NCBI GenBank assembly: GCA_021160405.1
Contig: JAGHCO010000126.1
Span: 1 to 23,960 of the forward strand
Length of the DNA: 23,960 bases
Direction: 5' to 3'
Source: Candidatus Aerophobota bacterium
Lineage (GTDB): Bacteria > Aerophobota > Aerophobia > Aerophobales > JAGHCO01
Shown: one piece after another, positions 13,686 to 21,681 of the stretch
How positions within the stretch are numbered: the first letter of the stretch is position 1
How the letters are laid out: every line of letters begins with the position of its first letter
The notes under the pieces: generated by a model
Database searches by the model: none
What the model was told of the DNA's origin: nothing
The model's input: the letters and a program-made list of their open reading frames with translations, nothing else
Translations under genes and position numbers: made by a program

Positions 13686-15221
13686 GTGATTTCAATTAGC
13701 ATTACAAGCTTGATATACATTTTTGTAGGAATATTGGTAGGGGGAGCAGTAGCTATTCTCTGGAGTAAATTTAAAGCTGATTCTCTTTTAACCAAAGCTC
13801 AGAAGAAGCTCTCTCAGGTAGAGGAAGAGATCAGGACTAAGCGAAGAGAAATAGAGCTGGAAAAAAAAGAAGAGATCCACCAAATCAGAACTGAGTTTGA
13901 AAAAGAAACCAGAGAAAAAAGAGATGAACTCCACAGGCTTTCTGAAAGGCTAATTGAGAGAGAAGAAAACCTGGATCGACGTATTCGAGAACTGGAACAA
14001 AAAGAAAAGGAAATTAGATATAAAGAAGAGGAAATAGAAAAGGAAGAAAAGCAAATCAAAGAGCTGGAAATTCAATGGCGATTAAAATTAGAAAAAGTTG
14101 CGGGTATATCCTCTGAGGAAGCAAAAAGAGTTCTCTTAGAGGCTATAAAAGAGGAAGCTAAAGAAGAGGCTATCCAAATAATTCAAGAGGTAGAGAAGGA
14201 GGCCAAAGAAACGGCAAATAAAAAGGCAAGAATGATTATAGCTACAGCTATTCAACGCTGTTCCGTTGATCAGGCAGCTGATTCAGCAATTTCCATTGTT
14301 TCTCTTCCCAATGAAGAAATGAAAGGGAGAGTAATAGGAAGAGAAGGGCGAAATATAAGAACTTTCGAGGCCTTAACTGGGGTAGATTTAATTGTTGATG
14401 ATACACCAGAGACTGTTGTTATTTCTTGTTTCGATCCTTTAAGGAGAAAAATAGCTGAGGTTAGTTTAGAAAGATTAGTAGCTGATACCAGAATCCACCC
14501 AGCTAGAATTGAAGAAGTGGTAGAAAAAGCTAAAAAGGAGGTAGAAGAATTAGTTAAGGAAGAAGGACAACGAGTAGCTTTTGATATGGGTATTTCTGAT
14601 TTATCTTTTGAACTTACTAATCTGTTAGGTAAATTAAAATTTCGCACCAGTTATGGGCAAAATGTTTTGCAACACTCCAGAGAAGTTGCTTATATAGCAA
14701 GTATTTTGGCAGCAGAGATAGGGATAGACCAAAAATTAGCTAAAAGAGCAGGATTACTTCACGATATTGGCAAAGCTGTGGATCAAGAAATAGAGGGTCC
14801 CCATGCCCTGATAGGAGCAAGGTTAGCTAAAAGATATGGAGAGAGTCCCGAAATAGTCCATGCGATTGCTGCCCACCATGAGGACGAACCAGCTGAAACA
14901 ACTTTAGATGTGTTAATTCAAGCAGCAGATGCAATCTCTGCTTCTCGTCCAGGAGCTAGAAAAGAGGTTTTAGAAGCCTACCTTAAACGGATAGAAACCT
15001 TAGAAAAGATAGCTAATTCTTTTTCAGGAGTGGATAAGGCCTACGCCATCCAAGCAGGAAGGGAAATACGTATCATAGTTCAGCCAAACACAGTAACTGA
15101 TGAGGAAACAGCTGGGCTTTCTCGAGAAATTGCTGCAAAAGTAGAAAAAGAACTAAGCTATCCGGGACAAATCAAAGTAACAGTAATTAGAGAACTAAGA
15201 GCTATAGAGTATGCCAAATGA
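13686..15221 (+). CDS. rny: Ribonuclease Y
   Basis: Membrane-anchored endoribonuclease that initiates mRNA decay. The 511-aa protein has one N-terminal TM helix (about residues 6-26), a long charged coiled coil (about 30-150), a KH domain (GRVIGREGRNIRTFEALTG, about 214-232) and a C-terminal HD domain with LQHSREV, LLHDIGKA (about 357), IAAHHED and DAISASRPGAR. All catalytic-site histidines and aspartates are in place. The start is uncertain: GTG 13686 is immediately preceded by, and partly inside, the anti-16S match GGGGGTGA (13682-13689), while an in-frame ATT at 13695 stands at ideal spacing from it. TTG 13710 is a third option. The stop overlaps nadD by 4 nt. Confidence 0.95.
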   Translation: MISISITSLIYIFVGILVGGAVAILWSKFKADSLLTKAQKKLSQVEEEIRTKRREIELEKKEEIHQIRTEFEKETREKRDELHRLSERLIEREENLDRRIRELEQKEKEIRYKEEEIEKEEKQIKELEIQWRLKLEKVAGISSEEAKRVLLEAIKEEAKEEAIQIIQEVEKEAKETANKKARMIIATAIQRCSVDQAADSAISIVSLPNEEMKGRVIGREGRNIRTFEALTGVDLIVDDTPETVVISCFDPLRRKIAEVSLERLVADTRIHPARIEEVVEKAKKEVEELVKEEGQRVAFDMGISDLSFELTNLLGKLKFRTSYGQNVLQHSREVAYIASILAAEIGIDQKLAKRAGLLHDIGKAVDQEIEGPHALIGARLAKRYGESPEIVHAIAAHHEDEPAETTLDVLIQAADAISASRPGARKEVLEAYLKRIETLEKIANSFSGVDKAYAIQAGREIRIIVQPNTVTDEETAGLSREIAAKVEKELSYPGQIKVTVIRELRAIEYAK

Positions 15222-15835
15222 AAGAAAAACCTTACAAATTGGGGATAATGGGAGGGACATTTAATCCAATTCATCAGGGACATTTGGTAGCAGCTGAGAT
15301 AATTAGAGATGAATTTGGACTGGATGAGGTGCTTTTTGTTCCCTCAGGTAAACCTCCCCATAAAGATAACAATGAAATTGCTGCTCCAAAACATCGCTGG
15401 ATTATGACAGTTTTAGCTACAGCAAGCAATGAGTATTTTTCAGTTTCAGCAATAGAGATAGAAAGGAAAGGAGAATCTTATACTCGGGATACTCTCCTGG
15501 AATTAAAAAAAATATACGGAGAAAAAACTCAATTTTACTTCATCACTGGAGCCGATGCTATAGCTGAGATATCTACCTGGCACAAGAGTGAGAATCTGCC
15601 CAAGCTTGCCAAGTTTATAGCAGCATCCAGGCCTGGATACAAACTGGAGTGGGAGAAGATAGATCCGCGTTTTAGAAATTTCACCTATTTAATTGAAATT
15701 CCAGCTTTAGCTATTTCTTCAACTGAGATAAGAAAGAGAGTAAGGGAGAATAAGACTATTAAATACTTGCTTCCTCAAGCAGTGGAAAAGTATATTTACA
15801 AGAATAAATTGTACCAGAAGGGGGTCGGGTCTTAA
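15218..15835 (+). CDS. nadD: Nicotinate-nucleotide adenylyltransferase
   Basis: Joins nicotinate mononucleotide and ATP to deamido-NAD in NAD synthesis. The 205-aa protein has the nucleotidyltransferase signature GGTFNPIHQGHL (residues 10-21), VPSGKPPHKD, FITGADAIAEISTWHKSE and the C-terminal ISSTEIRKRVRENKTIKYLL. The start is ATG, overlapping the rny stop (ATGA). The last four residues (GVGS) and the stop codon are supplied by the left arm of a 26-bp inverted repeat, so an element inserted at or past the original end of the gene and slightly altered its tail. The catalytic parts are intact. Confidence 0.95.
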   Translation: MKEKPYKLGIMGGTFNPIHQGHLVAAEIIRDEFGLDEVLFVPSGKPPHKDNNEIAAPKHRWIMTVLATASNEYFSVSAIEIERKGESYTRDTLLELKKIYGEKTQFYFITGADAIAEISTWHKSENLPKLAKFIAASRPGYKLEWEKIDPRFRNFTYLIEIPALAISSTEIRKRVRENKTIKYLLPQAVEKYIYKNKLYQKGVGS

Positions 15836-15914
15836 CATTTGACATTCCCTAAATTTATAATTGACTATAATGACACAGTATGAAGATGAATGTCAAATGT
15901 TAAGACCCGACCCC
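15821..15914. repeat. Perfect 26-bp inverted repeat with 42-nt loop (MITE/REP-like)
   Basis: The left arm 15821-15846 begins GGGGTCGGGTCTTAACATTT and ends GACATT; the right arm 15889-15914 is its exact reverse complement. The AT-rich loop (15847-15888) contains two TATAAT strings. The left arm overlaps the last codons of nadD, with its TTAA providing the TAA stop. A 26-bp stem is far longer than an intrinsic terminator and no T-run follows, so this looks like a small non-autonomous mobile element or REP-type sequence. It could still act as a transcription barrier or mRNA stabiliser between nadD and rsfS. Confidence 0.8.
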
Positions 15915-15928
15915 ACCTACAGGAAAAC

Positions 15929-15956
15929 TTGACTCCATAATAGATTTTTGTATAAT
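15929..15956 (+). promoter_or_regulatory. Promoter for rsfS
   Basis: TTGACT (15929-15934) and a perfect TATAAT (15951-15956) are 16 nt apart, 46 nt ahead of the rsfS start codon. It sits just beyond the inverted-repeat element and would allow rsfS to be transcribed independently of rny-nadD. Confidence 0.65.
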
Positions 15957-16001
15957 GAAATTTGATTTCCCTAAAATAAAGACAAAAACAGGGAGAGAGA
16001 G

Positions 16002-16382
16002 TTGACCTCTCGAGGGTTAGCCCTACAGGCAATTAAAATTGCACAAGATAAAAAGGCTAAAAATGTAGTTTTTTTAAATTTAAAGGGGATTTCCATAATA
16101 ACTGATTATTTCCTCATCTGCAGTGGAGATTCCTCTGTTCACATGCAAACTATAGCTAAGGAGTTGAAAAGAAAAATGGAGGAAAAGGGAGTCCCTCTTT
16201 TAAACCCCAGTGATTTCCTAAACAACAGCTGGATTCTTTTAGACTTTGGGTCGGTAGTAGTGCATATTTTCTCTGAGGAGACAAGACAATTTTATCAACT
16301 GGAAAGATTATGGGCTGATGCAGTTAAAGAAAATTTAAATGAAGAGATGAATAAGGGGTTAATGGTAAGAGATAAAACGTAA
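16002..16382 (+). CDS. rsfS: Ribosomal silencing factor RsfS
   Basis: Binds ribosomal protein L14 and blocks subunit joining when nutrients are scarce. The 126-aa protein shows the family pattern: ALQAIKIAQDKKAKNVVFLN, ITDYFLICSGDSSVHMQTIA, then WILLDFGSVVVHIFSEETRQ followed by FYQLERLWADA. The start is TTG with GGGAG about 7 nt upstream. nadD-rsfS is a common bacterial pair; here an inverted repeat and a fresh promoter separate the two. The 136 nt after the gene show no feature beyond a short AAACGT direct repeat at the stop codon. Confidence 0.93.
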   Translation: MTSRGLALQAIKIAQDKKAKNVVFLNLKGISIITDYFLICSGDSSVHMQTIAKELKRKMEEKGVPLLNPSDFLNNSWILLDFGSVVVHIFSEETRQFYQLERLWADAVKENLNEEMNKGLMVRDKT

Positions 16383-16518
16383 AACGTGGGAGTAGGAGTG
16401 ATAAGTAGATGTGTAAAAGAGTTAATGAGATAGATACCTTTTGGCAGCAAGTTAGACCTATGAATTCTTACATTTGAGAAAATCTCTAACCAGACTTAGG
16501 AGTACGGACTATTTTGTT

Positions 16519-16591
16519 GGGGGCATAGCTCAGATGGGAGAGCGCGTCCTTGGCGTGGACGAGGTCGGGGGTTCGACTCCCCCTGCCTCCA
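16519..16591 (+). tRNA. tRNA-Ala (anticodon GGC)
   Basis: The acceptor stem GGGGGCA pairs with TGCCTCC and contains the G3:U70 wobble that identifies alanine tRNAs. The anticodon stem CGTCC/GGACG holds loop TTGGCGT, giving anticodon GGC for GCC/GCU codons. The T arm is GGGGG-TTCGACT-CCCCC, and the discriminator base is A at 16591. The following bases are CTA, so CCA is not encoded and must be added by a nucleotidyltransferase, unlike the tRNA-Leu gene in this window. Confidence 0.97.
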
Positions 16592-16596
16592 CTAAA

Positions 16597-16632
16597 TTTA
16601 GCCACTGATTCACACAGATAAACACAAAAAAA
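16597..16632. repeat. Intergenic repeat related to the TAGCCACTGATTCACACAG family
   Basis: Directly after tRNA-Ala the sequence reads TTTAGCCACTGATTCACACA, then GATAAACACAAAAA. It shares AGCCACT with the TTCAGCCACTAAG repeat elsewhere in the window and resembles the 'CCACTGATTCACACAGAT' strings often seen between genes in environmental genomes. Only one copy is present here, so its repeat status is by resemblance. Confidence 0.4.
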
Positions 16633-16637
16633 TAAAA

Positions 16638-16712
16638 TTCGGTGCAAAGACTTATTGGGCAAAAATTGAATACGAAGAAATTGTTTGTGATAATTGTGGT
16701 CAAATAGTAACT
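16638..16712 (+). pseudogene. Unrecognised coding fragment with CxxC, in frame with ilvD
   Basis: From 16638 to the ilvD start the ilvD frame is open and reads FGAKTYWAKIEYEEIVCDNC then GQIVT. It looks like genuine protein sequence: an aromatic and charged beta-strand pattern ending in a CxxC knuckle typical of zinc ribbons. It has no start codon after the stop at 16599 and no partner CxxC, so it is best read as the tail of a lost small zinc-ribbon gene whose end fused to ilvD. I cannot name the family. The alternative is chance openness. Confidence 0.35.
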
Positions 16713-16727
16713 ATGGGAGAATATATT

Positions 16728-18392
16728 ATGGAATTGAGAAGTGACAAGATAAAAAAGGGACTGGAGAGAACACCTAATCGGGCCCTGCTTTACGCTACAG
16801 GAATTTCAAAAAGATCATTAAAAAAGCCTTTTATTGGCATTGCCTCCAGTTTCAGTGATGTGGTTCCCGGACATATCAACATGAGAGATATGGAAAGATT
16901 CACAGAAAGAGGAGTAGAAGCAGGAGGAGGATGTCCTTTTACATTTGAAGTTCCCGCTATATGCGATGGAATAGCTATGGGTCATTCGGGAATGAAGTAC
17001 TCTCTTCCTTCAAGAGAGCTAATAGCCGATAGTATTGAATCTGTAGTTAACGCTCATTGCTTTGATGGTTTAGTTCTTTTAACTAACTGTGATAAAATAA
17101 CTCCAGGAATGTTAATGGCTGCTGCTCGAATAAATATTCCAGCTATTGTAATTACTTCCGGGCCTATGCTATCGGGAAGGTATCAAGGAAAAAGACTTTC
17201 TCTTGTAAGAGATACTTTTGAAGCAGTAGGAAGGTTTAAAAAAGGAGAGATTGGAGAAGAAGAGTTAAGTTCTTTAGAAATAGAGGCTTGTCCAGGCGTA
17301 GGGTCCTGTCAAGGAATGTATACAGCTAATACTACAGCTTGTCTTACCGAAGCTTTAGGGATGAGCCTTCCAGGAACAGGAAGCGCTTTGGCTATCTCCT
17401 CTAAGAAAAAAAGACTTGCTTATAACACTGGAGTAAGATCTGTTCAACTTGTTAGAGAAAAAGTTCTTCCCCGGGATATAATGAAAAAAGAAGCTTTTGA
17501 AAATGCTATTAGAGTGGATATGGCTCTTGGAGGATCTACAAATACTGTTTTACACTTATTAGCTATTGCTGCAGAGGCAAAGGTCAAACTTCCTCTTACT
17601 TTATTTGATAAGATAGGAAGAGAAACTCCTCATATAGTAAGTTTGAGACCAGGGGGAGAAAACTTCATGGAAGACTTAGAGTGGGCAGGAGGAATCCCTG
17701 CCGTTTTAAATGTAATGAGACCCCTGCTTTCGGATACTCTTACCGTGTCGGGAAAATCTATATTAAAAATTGCTGAGGAGGCACCAACATGGGATAATGA
17801 AGTAATTAGATCCCTTGAAAATCCCTATGAGAGAGAAGGAGGTATAGCTGTTCTTTTCGGATCTTTAGCTCCCGAAGGAGCAGTAGTAAAACAATCAGCA
17901 GTACAGGAAAATATGAAAAGATTTGAGGGTAAAGCAAGAATCTTTAACAATGAAGAAGATGCTATGAGAGCAATTTTAGGAAATGAAATTAAAGGTGGCG
18001 ATGTAATAGTAATTCGCTATGAGGGTCCTAAAGGAGGTCCTGGAATGAGAGAAATGCTTTCTCCTACATCAGCAGTGGTAGGAATGGGCCTCTCTGAATC
18101 GGTAGCTTTAATCACCGATGGTCGCTTTTCCGGAGGAACAAGAGGACCTTGTATTGGTCATATCTGCCCCGAAGCAGCAATGGGTGGTCCCATTGCTTTA
18201 CTCAAAGATGGAGACCCTATCATTATTGACATTCCTAAAAGAAGGTTAGATGTAGATATACCTTCAGCAGAGCTGGAAAAGAGGAGAGAAAAATGGAATG
18301 CGCCTCCTTTAGTAATAAAAGATGGGTACTTGGCTCGTTATAGCCATCTTGTAGGTCCTTCTTCACAGGGAGCCATCTTAAAAATCCGTTAA
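16728..18392 (+). CDS. ilvD: Dihydroxy-acid dehydratase
   Basis: Third step of branched-chain amino acid synthesis, dehydrating dihydroxyacids to 2-oxo acids with an Fe-S cluster. The 554-aa protein has the family landmarks: MELRSDKIKKGLERTPNRAL at the N-terminus, LTNCDKITPGMLMAA (cluster cysteine near residue 120), CPGVGSCQGMYTANTTACLT (second cysteine, about 192), LGGSTNTVLHLLA, and GRFSGGTRGPCIGHICPEAA. I chose ATG 16728, with GGGAGA 7 nt upstream and the family-typical N-terminus; ATG 16713 also lies in frame. The stop overlaps hisC as TAATG. No other ilv or leu gene is in the window. Confidence 0.95.
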   Translation: MELRSDKIKKGLERTPNRALLYATGISKRSLKKPFIGIASSFSDVVPGHINMRDMERFTERGVEAGGGCPFTFEVPAICDGIAMGHSGMKYSLPSRELIADSIESVVNAHCFDGLVLLTNCDKITPGMLMAAARINIPAIVITSGPMLSGRYQGKRLSLVRDTFEAVGRFKKGEIGEEELSSLEIEACPGVGSCQGMYTANTTACLTEALGMSLPGTGSALAISSKKKRLAYNTGVRSVQLVREKVLPRDIMKKEAFENAIRVDMALGGSTNTVLHLLAIAAEAKVKLPLTLFDKIGRETPHIVSLRPGGENFMEDLEWAGGIPAVLNVMRPLLSDTLTVSGKSILKIAEEAPTWDNEVIRSLENPYEREGGIAVLFGSLAPEGAVVKQSAVQENMKRFEGKARIFNNEEDAMRAILGNEIKGGDVIVIRYEGPKGGPGMREMLSPTSAVVGMGLSESVALITDGRFSGGTRGPCIGHICPEAAMGGPIALLKDGDPIIIDIPKRRLDVDIPSAELEKRREKWNAPPLVIKDGYLARYSHLVGPSSQGAILKIR

Positions 18393-19528
18393 TGCGTGAA
18401 TGGGAAAAGGGGGAATACTTGAGTAAGTTTTCCATAGAAAAATTAGTTTCTTCTGATATATTAAGGATTAGACCTTACATTCCTGGAAAACCTGTAGAAG
18501 AGGTAAAAAGAGAATTAGGTTTAAAAAAGGTGATTAAACTTGCCTCCAATGAGAATTCACTTGGTCCTTCTCCTAAAGCAGTAGAAGCTATTAAAAATTA
18601 TGCTTTTCGTATTCATCTCTATCCTGATGGAGCAGGATACTATTTAAGAAAAAGCCTGGCTAAAAAATTTAAGTTAGATAAGGAAAATATAATCTTAGGA
18701 AATGGATCGGATGAGATTGTTTCTCTGCTCACCCGTTTTTTTATTCAAAAAGGGGATCAGGTGATAATGGGAGACCCATCCTTTTTAATGTACAAAATAG
18801 ACACTCAACTCTCAGGGGGAAAGGTAATTCCCATCCCTCTCAAAAATTTTAAGCTAAATATCTCCGAAATGCTTAGATCTATTACTCCTCAAACCAAAAT
18901 TATATTTATTGCCAACCCTAATAATCCTACCGGGACCATTGTCAGAAAAAAAGAAGTAGAGGATTTATTTAAATTCCTTCCTTCCAGTATCCTTATAATT
19001 TTTGATGAAGCCTACTGTGAGTATGTGGAAGACCCTGATTATCCTCAGACCCTGGAATGGGTAAGAAAAGGAAAGAACTTAATAATCCTGCGAACTTTTT
19101 CCAAAATTTATGGGTTAGCCGGACTTAGAATAGGATATGGAATTGCTAAAAAAGAGATCATTGACATTTTAAACCGAGCTCGTCCACCTTTCAACGTTAA
19201 TTCTTTAGCTCAGATAGCTGCTTTAGCTTCTCTCAGTGATATAGAGCACTTACATAGAAGCAAAAAATTAGTTAAGGAAGGGAAAAAGTTTCTTTATCAT
19301 AGTTTAAAGGAAATGGAAATCCCTTTTGTTCCTACTCAGACAAACTTCATTCTAATTAGAACTGGAGAAAAAACAAAAGAGATAGTAGATGAGCTTCTTA
19401 AAAGAGGAATAATTGTAAGAGGAATGGAAAGTTACAATTTACCTCAATATATAAGACTAACTATTGGAACTCAAGAAGAAAATGAAACCTTCATTAGGGA
19501 ACTTAAGTCGATCCTTTTCTCGTCTTAA
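18392..19528 (+). CDS. hisC: Histidinol-phosphate aminotransferase (HisC-like)
   Basis: PLP enzyme of the class I/II aminotransferase fold, converting imidazole-acetol phosphate to histidinol phosphate. Family motifs in order: RPYIPGKPVEEVKRELG, KLASNENSLGPSPKA, GNGSDEIVSLLTRFF, ANPNNPTGT, FDEAYCEY and RTFSKIYGLAGLRIGYG, whose lysine (about residue 238) forms the PLP Schiff base. Length (378 aa) is slightly longer than usual; ATG 18392 overlaps the ilvD stop, but TTG 18419, preceded by AAGGGGGA, would trim nine atypical residues. It is not among his genes; it sits ahead of cmk, a place where aromatic-synthesis genes occur in some Clostridia. It may therefore also or mainly serve phenylalanine and tyrosine (inference). 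Confidence 0.9.
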   Translation: MREWEKGEYLSKFSIEKLVSSDILRIRPYIPGKPVEEVKRELGLKKVIKLASNENSLGPSPKAVEAIKNYAFRIHLYPDGAGYYLRKSLAKKFKLDKENIILGNGSDEIVSLLTRFFIQKGDQVIMGDPSFLMYKIDTQLSGGKVIPIPLKNFKLNISEMLRSITPQTKIIFIANPNNPTGTIVRKKEVEDLFKFLPSSILIIFDEAYCEYVEDPDYPQTLEWVRKGKNLIILRTFSKIYGLAGLRIGYGIAKKEIIDILNRARPPFNVNSLAQIAALASLSDIEHLHRSKKLVKEGKKFLYHSLKEMEIPFVPTQTNFILIRTGEKTKEIVDELLKRGIIVRGMESYNLPQYIRLTIGTQEENETFIRELKSILFSS

Positions 19529-20204
19529 AAAAAACCTCATTATTGCTATAGATGGACCATCTGCTTCTGGTAAAAGCACAGTTGCTCATCTTTTGGCAAA
19601 AAAACTTGGTTATCTTTATCTGGATACAGGAGCAATGTATAGAGCTTTGACATTAAAAGCTTTAAAGAATAAAATAGATATAGAAGATGAAGATGCTCTT
19701 TATCAACTTGCTGAGACTACCAAAATATCTTTAAAGCAGAACCCTGATTTTACAAAAGTTAAAGTTTACTTAGATGGTGAGGATGTAACTTCTCAAATTA
19801 GGTCTCGATTAGTAAATAAATGGGTTTCTCCCATTTCCACAGTAAAGAAATTACGAGAAAAAATGGTAGAACAGCAAAGAGAAATAGCTAAAGGGAGAGG
19901 TGTGGTAGCTGAGGGAAGGGATATGGGAACTGTAGTTTTCCCCCAAGCTGAGGTAAAAATTTTCTTGGTGGCTTCTATTAAAGAGAGAATTCACCGCAGA
20001 TGGAAGGAATATCAGCAAAGGGGAATCTCTTGCTCAGAAAAAGAGATAGAAAAGGAAATTCAAAGAAGAGATCAAATAGACAGCCAAAGAGAAGTCTCTC
20101 CTCTACGAAAGGCAGAAGATGCTATTATTATAGATAATACTAATTTTGGCATTTCTGAAACCTTACAAAAAATATGGGAGATAGTAGAGAAAAAAGTAAA
20201 ATAA
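19482..20204 (+). CDS. cmk: Cytidylate kinase
   Basis: Phosphorylates CMP and dCMP to the diphosphates. The P-loop GPSASGKST stands near residue 29, followed by LGYLYLDTGAMYRALTLKAL, GRGVVAEGRDMGTVVFPQAE, and the lid region with RRWKEYQQRG and RRDQIDSQREVSPLRKAEDA. Length (240 aa from this start) is slightly above the usual 220-230. I chose ATG 19482, which overlaps hisC by 47 nt; a TTG at 19464 is possible, and neither has a strong ribosome-binding site. The catalytic domain only begins about 20 codons in. The end overlaps plsC by 31 nt. The order cmk-plsC-ispH-S1 is a conserved cluster in Clostridia and others. Confidence 0.94.
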   Translation: MKPSLGNLSRSFSRLKKNLIIAIDGPSASGKSTVAHLLAKKLGYLYLDTGAMYRALTLKALKNKIDIEDEDALYQLAETTKISLKQNPDFTKVKVYLDGEDVTSQIRSRLVNKWVSPISTVKKLREKMVEQQREIAKGRGVVAEGRDMGTVVFPQAEVKIFLVASIKERIHRRWKEYQQRGISCSEKEIEKEIQRRDQIDSQREVSPLRKAEDAIIIDNTNFGISETLQKIWEIVEKKVK

Positions 20205-20821
20205 AAGAAACCCCCTGGTGGTACTATCTACTATGGGGATTAGCTTTAATTACCTTTAAAGTTTTTTTTGGGATAGAGATTAAGGGCAGGAGAAATATCC
20301 CCTCGAGGGGAGCAGTAATCTTAGCCTCTAACCACTGCAGTTATCTTGATCCTATTGTTCTGGGTCTACTCACTCCTCGTAAATTAAATTTTTTAGCTAA
20401 AGAGGAACTGTTTAAAAACTTTCTGTTTAAACAATTAATTACTGCATTGGGAGCTTTCCCTTTAAAAAGGGACAAGCTGGATCGCAGAGCTTACCAGCAA
20501 GCTCTGCATCTTCTTTCTCAGGATAGAATCTTAGCTCTTTTCCCAGAGGGTACCAGAAGTAAGACCCAAAAAATAGGTAAACTCCGCCAAGGAGCTACAA
20601 GGATAGCTCTAAAGTCTAAAGTTCCTTTAATTCCTGTGGTAATAAAGGGAACTGGGAAGGCTTTGCCTCCAGGGAAAAAGCTAATTAGACCAAGTAAAAT
20701 AAAAGTTCAAGTTGGAAAACCTATATCCATAAATGGGTTTCTTAAAGAAAAGGAAAACTCTATTGATATACTTCAAAGAAAACTAAGAGAAGAGTTGCAA
20801 AAATTAGCTAACAATCAATGA
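20174..20821 (+). CDS. plsC: 1-acyl-sn-glycerol-3-phosphate acyltransferase
   Basis: Adds the second acyl chain to lysophosphatidate to make phosphatidate, at the inner membrane. The 215-aa protein has a hydrophobic N-terminal segment (WWYYLLWGLALITFKVFFGI), then the catalytic motif NHCSYLD (His54-Asp59), and the glycerol-phosphate-binding motif FPEGTRS near residue 120, followed by VPLIPVVIKGT. All PlsC blocks are present. The start ATG lies inside cmk (31-nt overlap) and the end overlaps ispH as ATGA. Together with plsY downstream it provides two steps of the phosphatidate pathway. Confidence 0.94.
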   Translation: MGDSREKSKIKETPWWYYLLWGLALITFKVFFGIEIKGRRNIPSRGAVILASNHCSYLDPIVLGLLTPRKLNFLAKEELFKNFLFKQLITALGAFPLKRDKLDRRAYQQALHLLSQDRILALFPEGTRSKTQKIGKLRQGATRIALKSKVPLIPVVIKGTGKALPPGKKLIRPSKIKVQVGKPISINGFLKEKENSIDILQRKLREELQKLANNQ

Positions 20822-21681
20822 GAATTTTTCTTCCTTCCGGAATTGGCTTTTGTTTTGGAGTAATAAACGCTCTTCAATTAGCTAAATCGGAACTGGAGAA
20901 AAAGGAAGGCCCAGTGTACAGCCTGGGGGAGTTAATTCATAATCCTTTGGTGATTGAACAGTTAACTAAAAAAGGTATGAGGGTAATTTCTAACCTCTCT
21001 TCAATTAATAAAGGCACAGTAATTACCAGAGCTCATGGAATAGACCCCTCTTTAATAGAGGAAGGAAAAAAAAGAGGATTAAGAGTGATTGATGCTACCT
21101 GTCCTTATGTAGCTAAAGTACAAAAAATAGCTAAGTTTCTCTCTCAACAATTCTATCAAATAGTAATGATTGGTTCGGAATCCCACCCGGAAGTAAAGGC
21201 AGTAAAAGCTAATGTTCCCAATCAGAAAATGTACGTTCTAAGCAATCCAGCTCAGGTAAAAAACATACCACAGAGTGAAAATATAGGGGTAATAGTTCAA
21301 ACTACTGAATTACTTGACAATTTTCAAAATATTGTAAAGAATTTAGTAAAAAGAAGGGGAGAAATTAGGGTTTTCAATACCATCTGTGAAGTAATAAGAC
21401 AAAGACAAATAGAGGTAAAGAACTTGGCTAAAAAGGTGCAAGCAATGATAATAGTGGGGGGGCATAACTCGTCCAATACTTATCAATTGGTTAAGCTATG
21501 TCAATCTTTAAAAAGAAAAACTTACTTCGTGGAGAGGAAAGAAGACTTAAATTTTGATGAATTAAAAAATTTTGAAACTATAGGTATTGCCGGTGGAACT
21601 AGTACGCCACGAGAAATTATTCAGGACATTAAAAAAATATTAGAAGATAAATTTACCAAGGAGGGAGAAAAGTTAAATTGA
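20818..21681 (+). CDS. ispH: 4-hydroxy-3-methylbut-2-enyl diphosphate reductase
   Basis: Last enzyme of the MEP isoprenoid pathway, making IPP and DMAPP with a [4Fe-4S] cluster. The three cluster cysteines are visible: GFCFGV (Cys12), DATCPYVAKV (about Cys94) and TICEVIRQRQ (about Cys190). Substrate-site histidines and partners lie in GELIHNPLVI, TRAHGIDP, GSESHPEVKA and GGHNSSNT. Length (287 aa) is normal. It overlaps plsC at the start (ATGA) and the S1 gene at the end (TTGA). In some Clostridia IspH and the S1 protein are fused into one polypeptide; here they are adjacent and separate. Confidence 0.96.
   Translation: MRIFLPSGIGFCFGVINALQLAKSELEKKEGPVYSLGELIHNPLVIEQLTKKGMRVISNLSSINKGTVITRAHGIDPSLIEEGKKRGLRVIDATCPYVAKVQKIAKFLSQQFYQIVMIGSESHPEVKAVKANVPNQKMYVLSNPAQVKNIPQSENIGVIVQTTELLDNFQNIVKNLVKRRGEIRVFNTICEVIRQRQIEVKNLAKKVQAMIIVGGHNSSNTYQLVKLCQSLKRKTYFVERKEDLNFDELKNFETIGIAGGTSTPREIIQDIKKILEDKFTKEGEKLN

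Noticed and set aside
13814..14059. Minus-strand open frame inside rny (serine/phenylalanine-rich)
   Set aside because: It is the complement of the Glu/Lys-rich coiled-coil region of RNase Y, has biased composition and no ribosome-binding site.
15821..15914. Ordinary Rho-independent terminator after nadD
   Set aside because: The stem is 26 bp with a 42-nt loop and no following T-run, unlike intrinsic terminators; it is better explained as a mobile or REP-like element.
16383..16518. Small gene or T-box leader between rsfS and tRNA-Ala
   Set aside because: No open frame with a ribosome-binding site, no T-box sequence and no convincing promoter hexamers were found.
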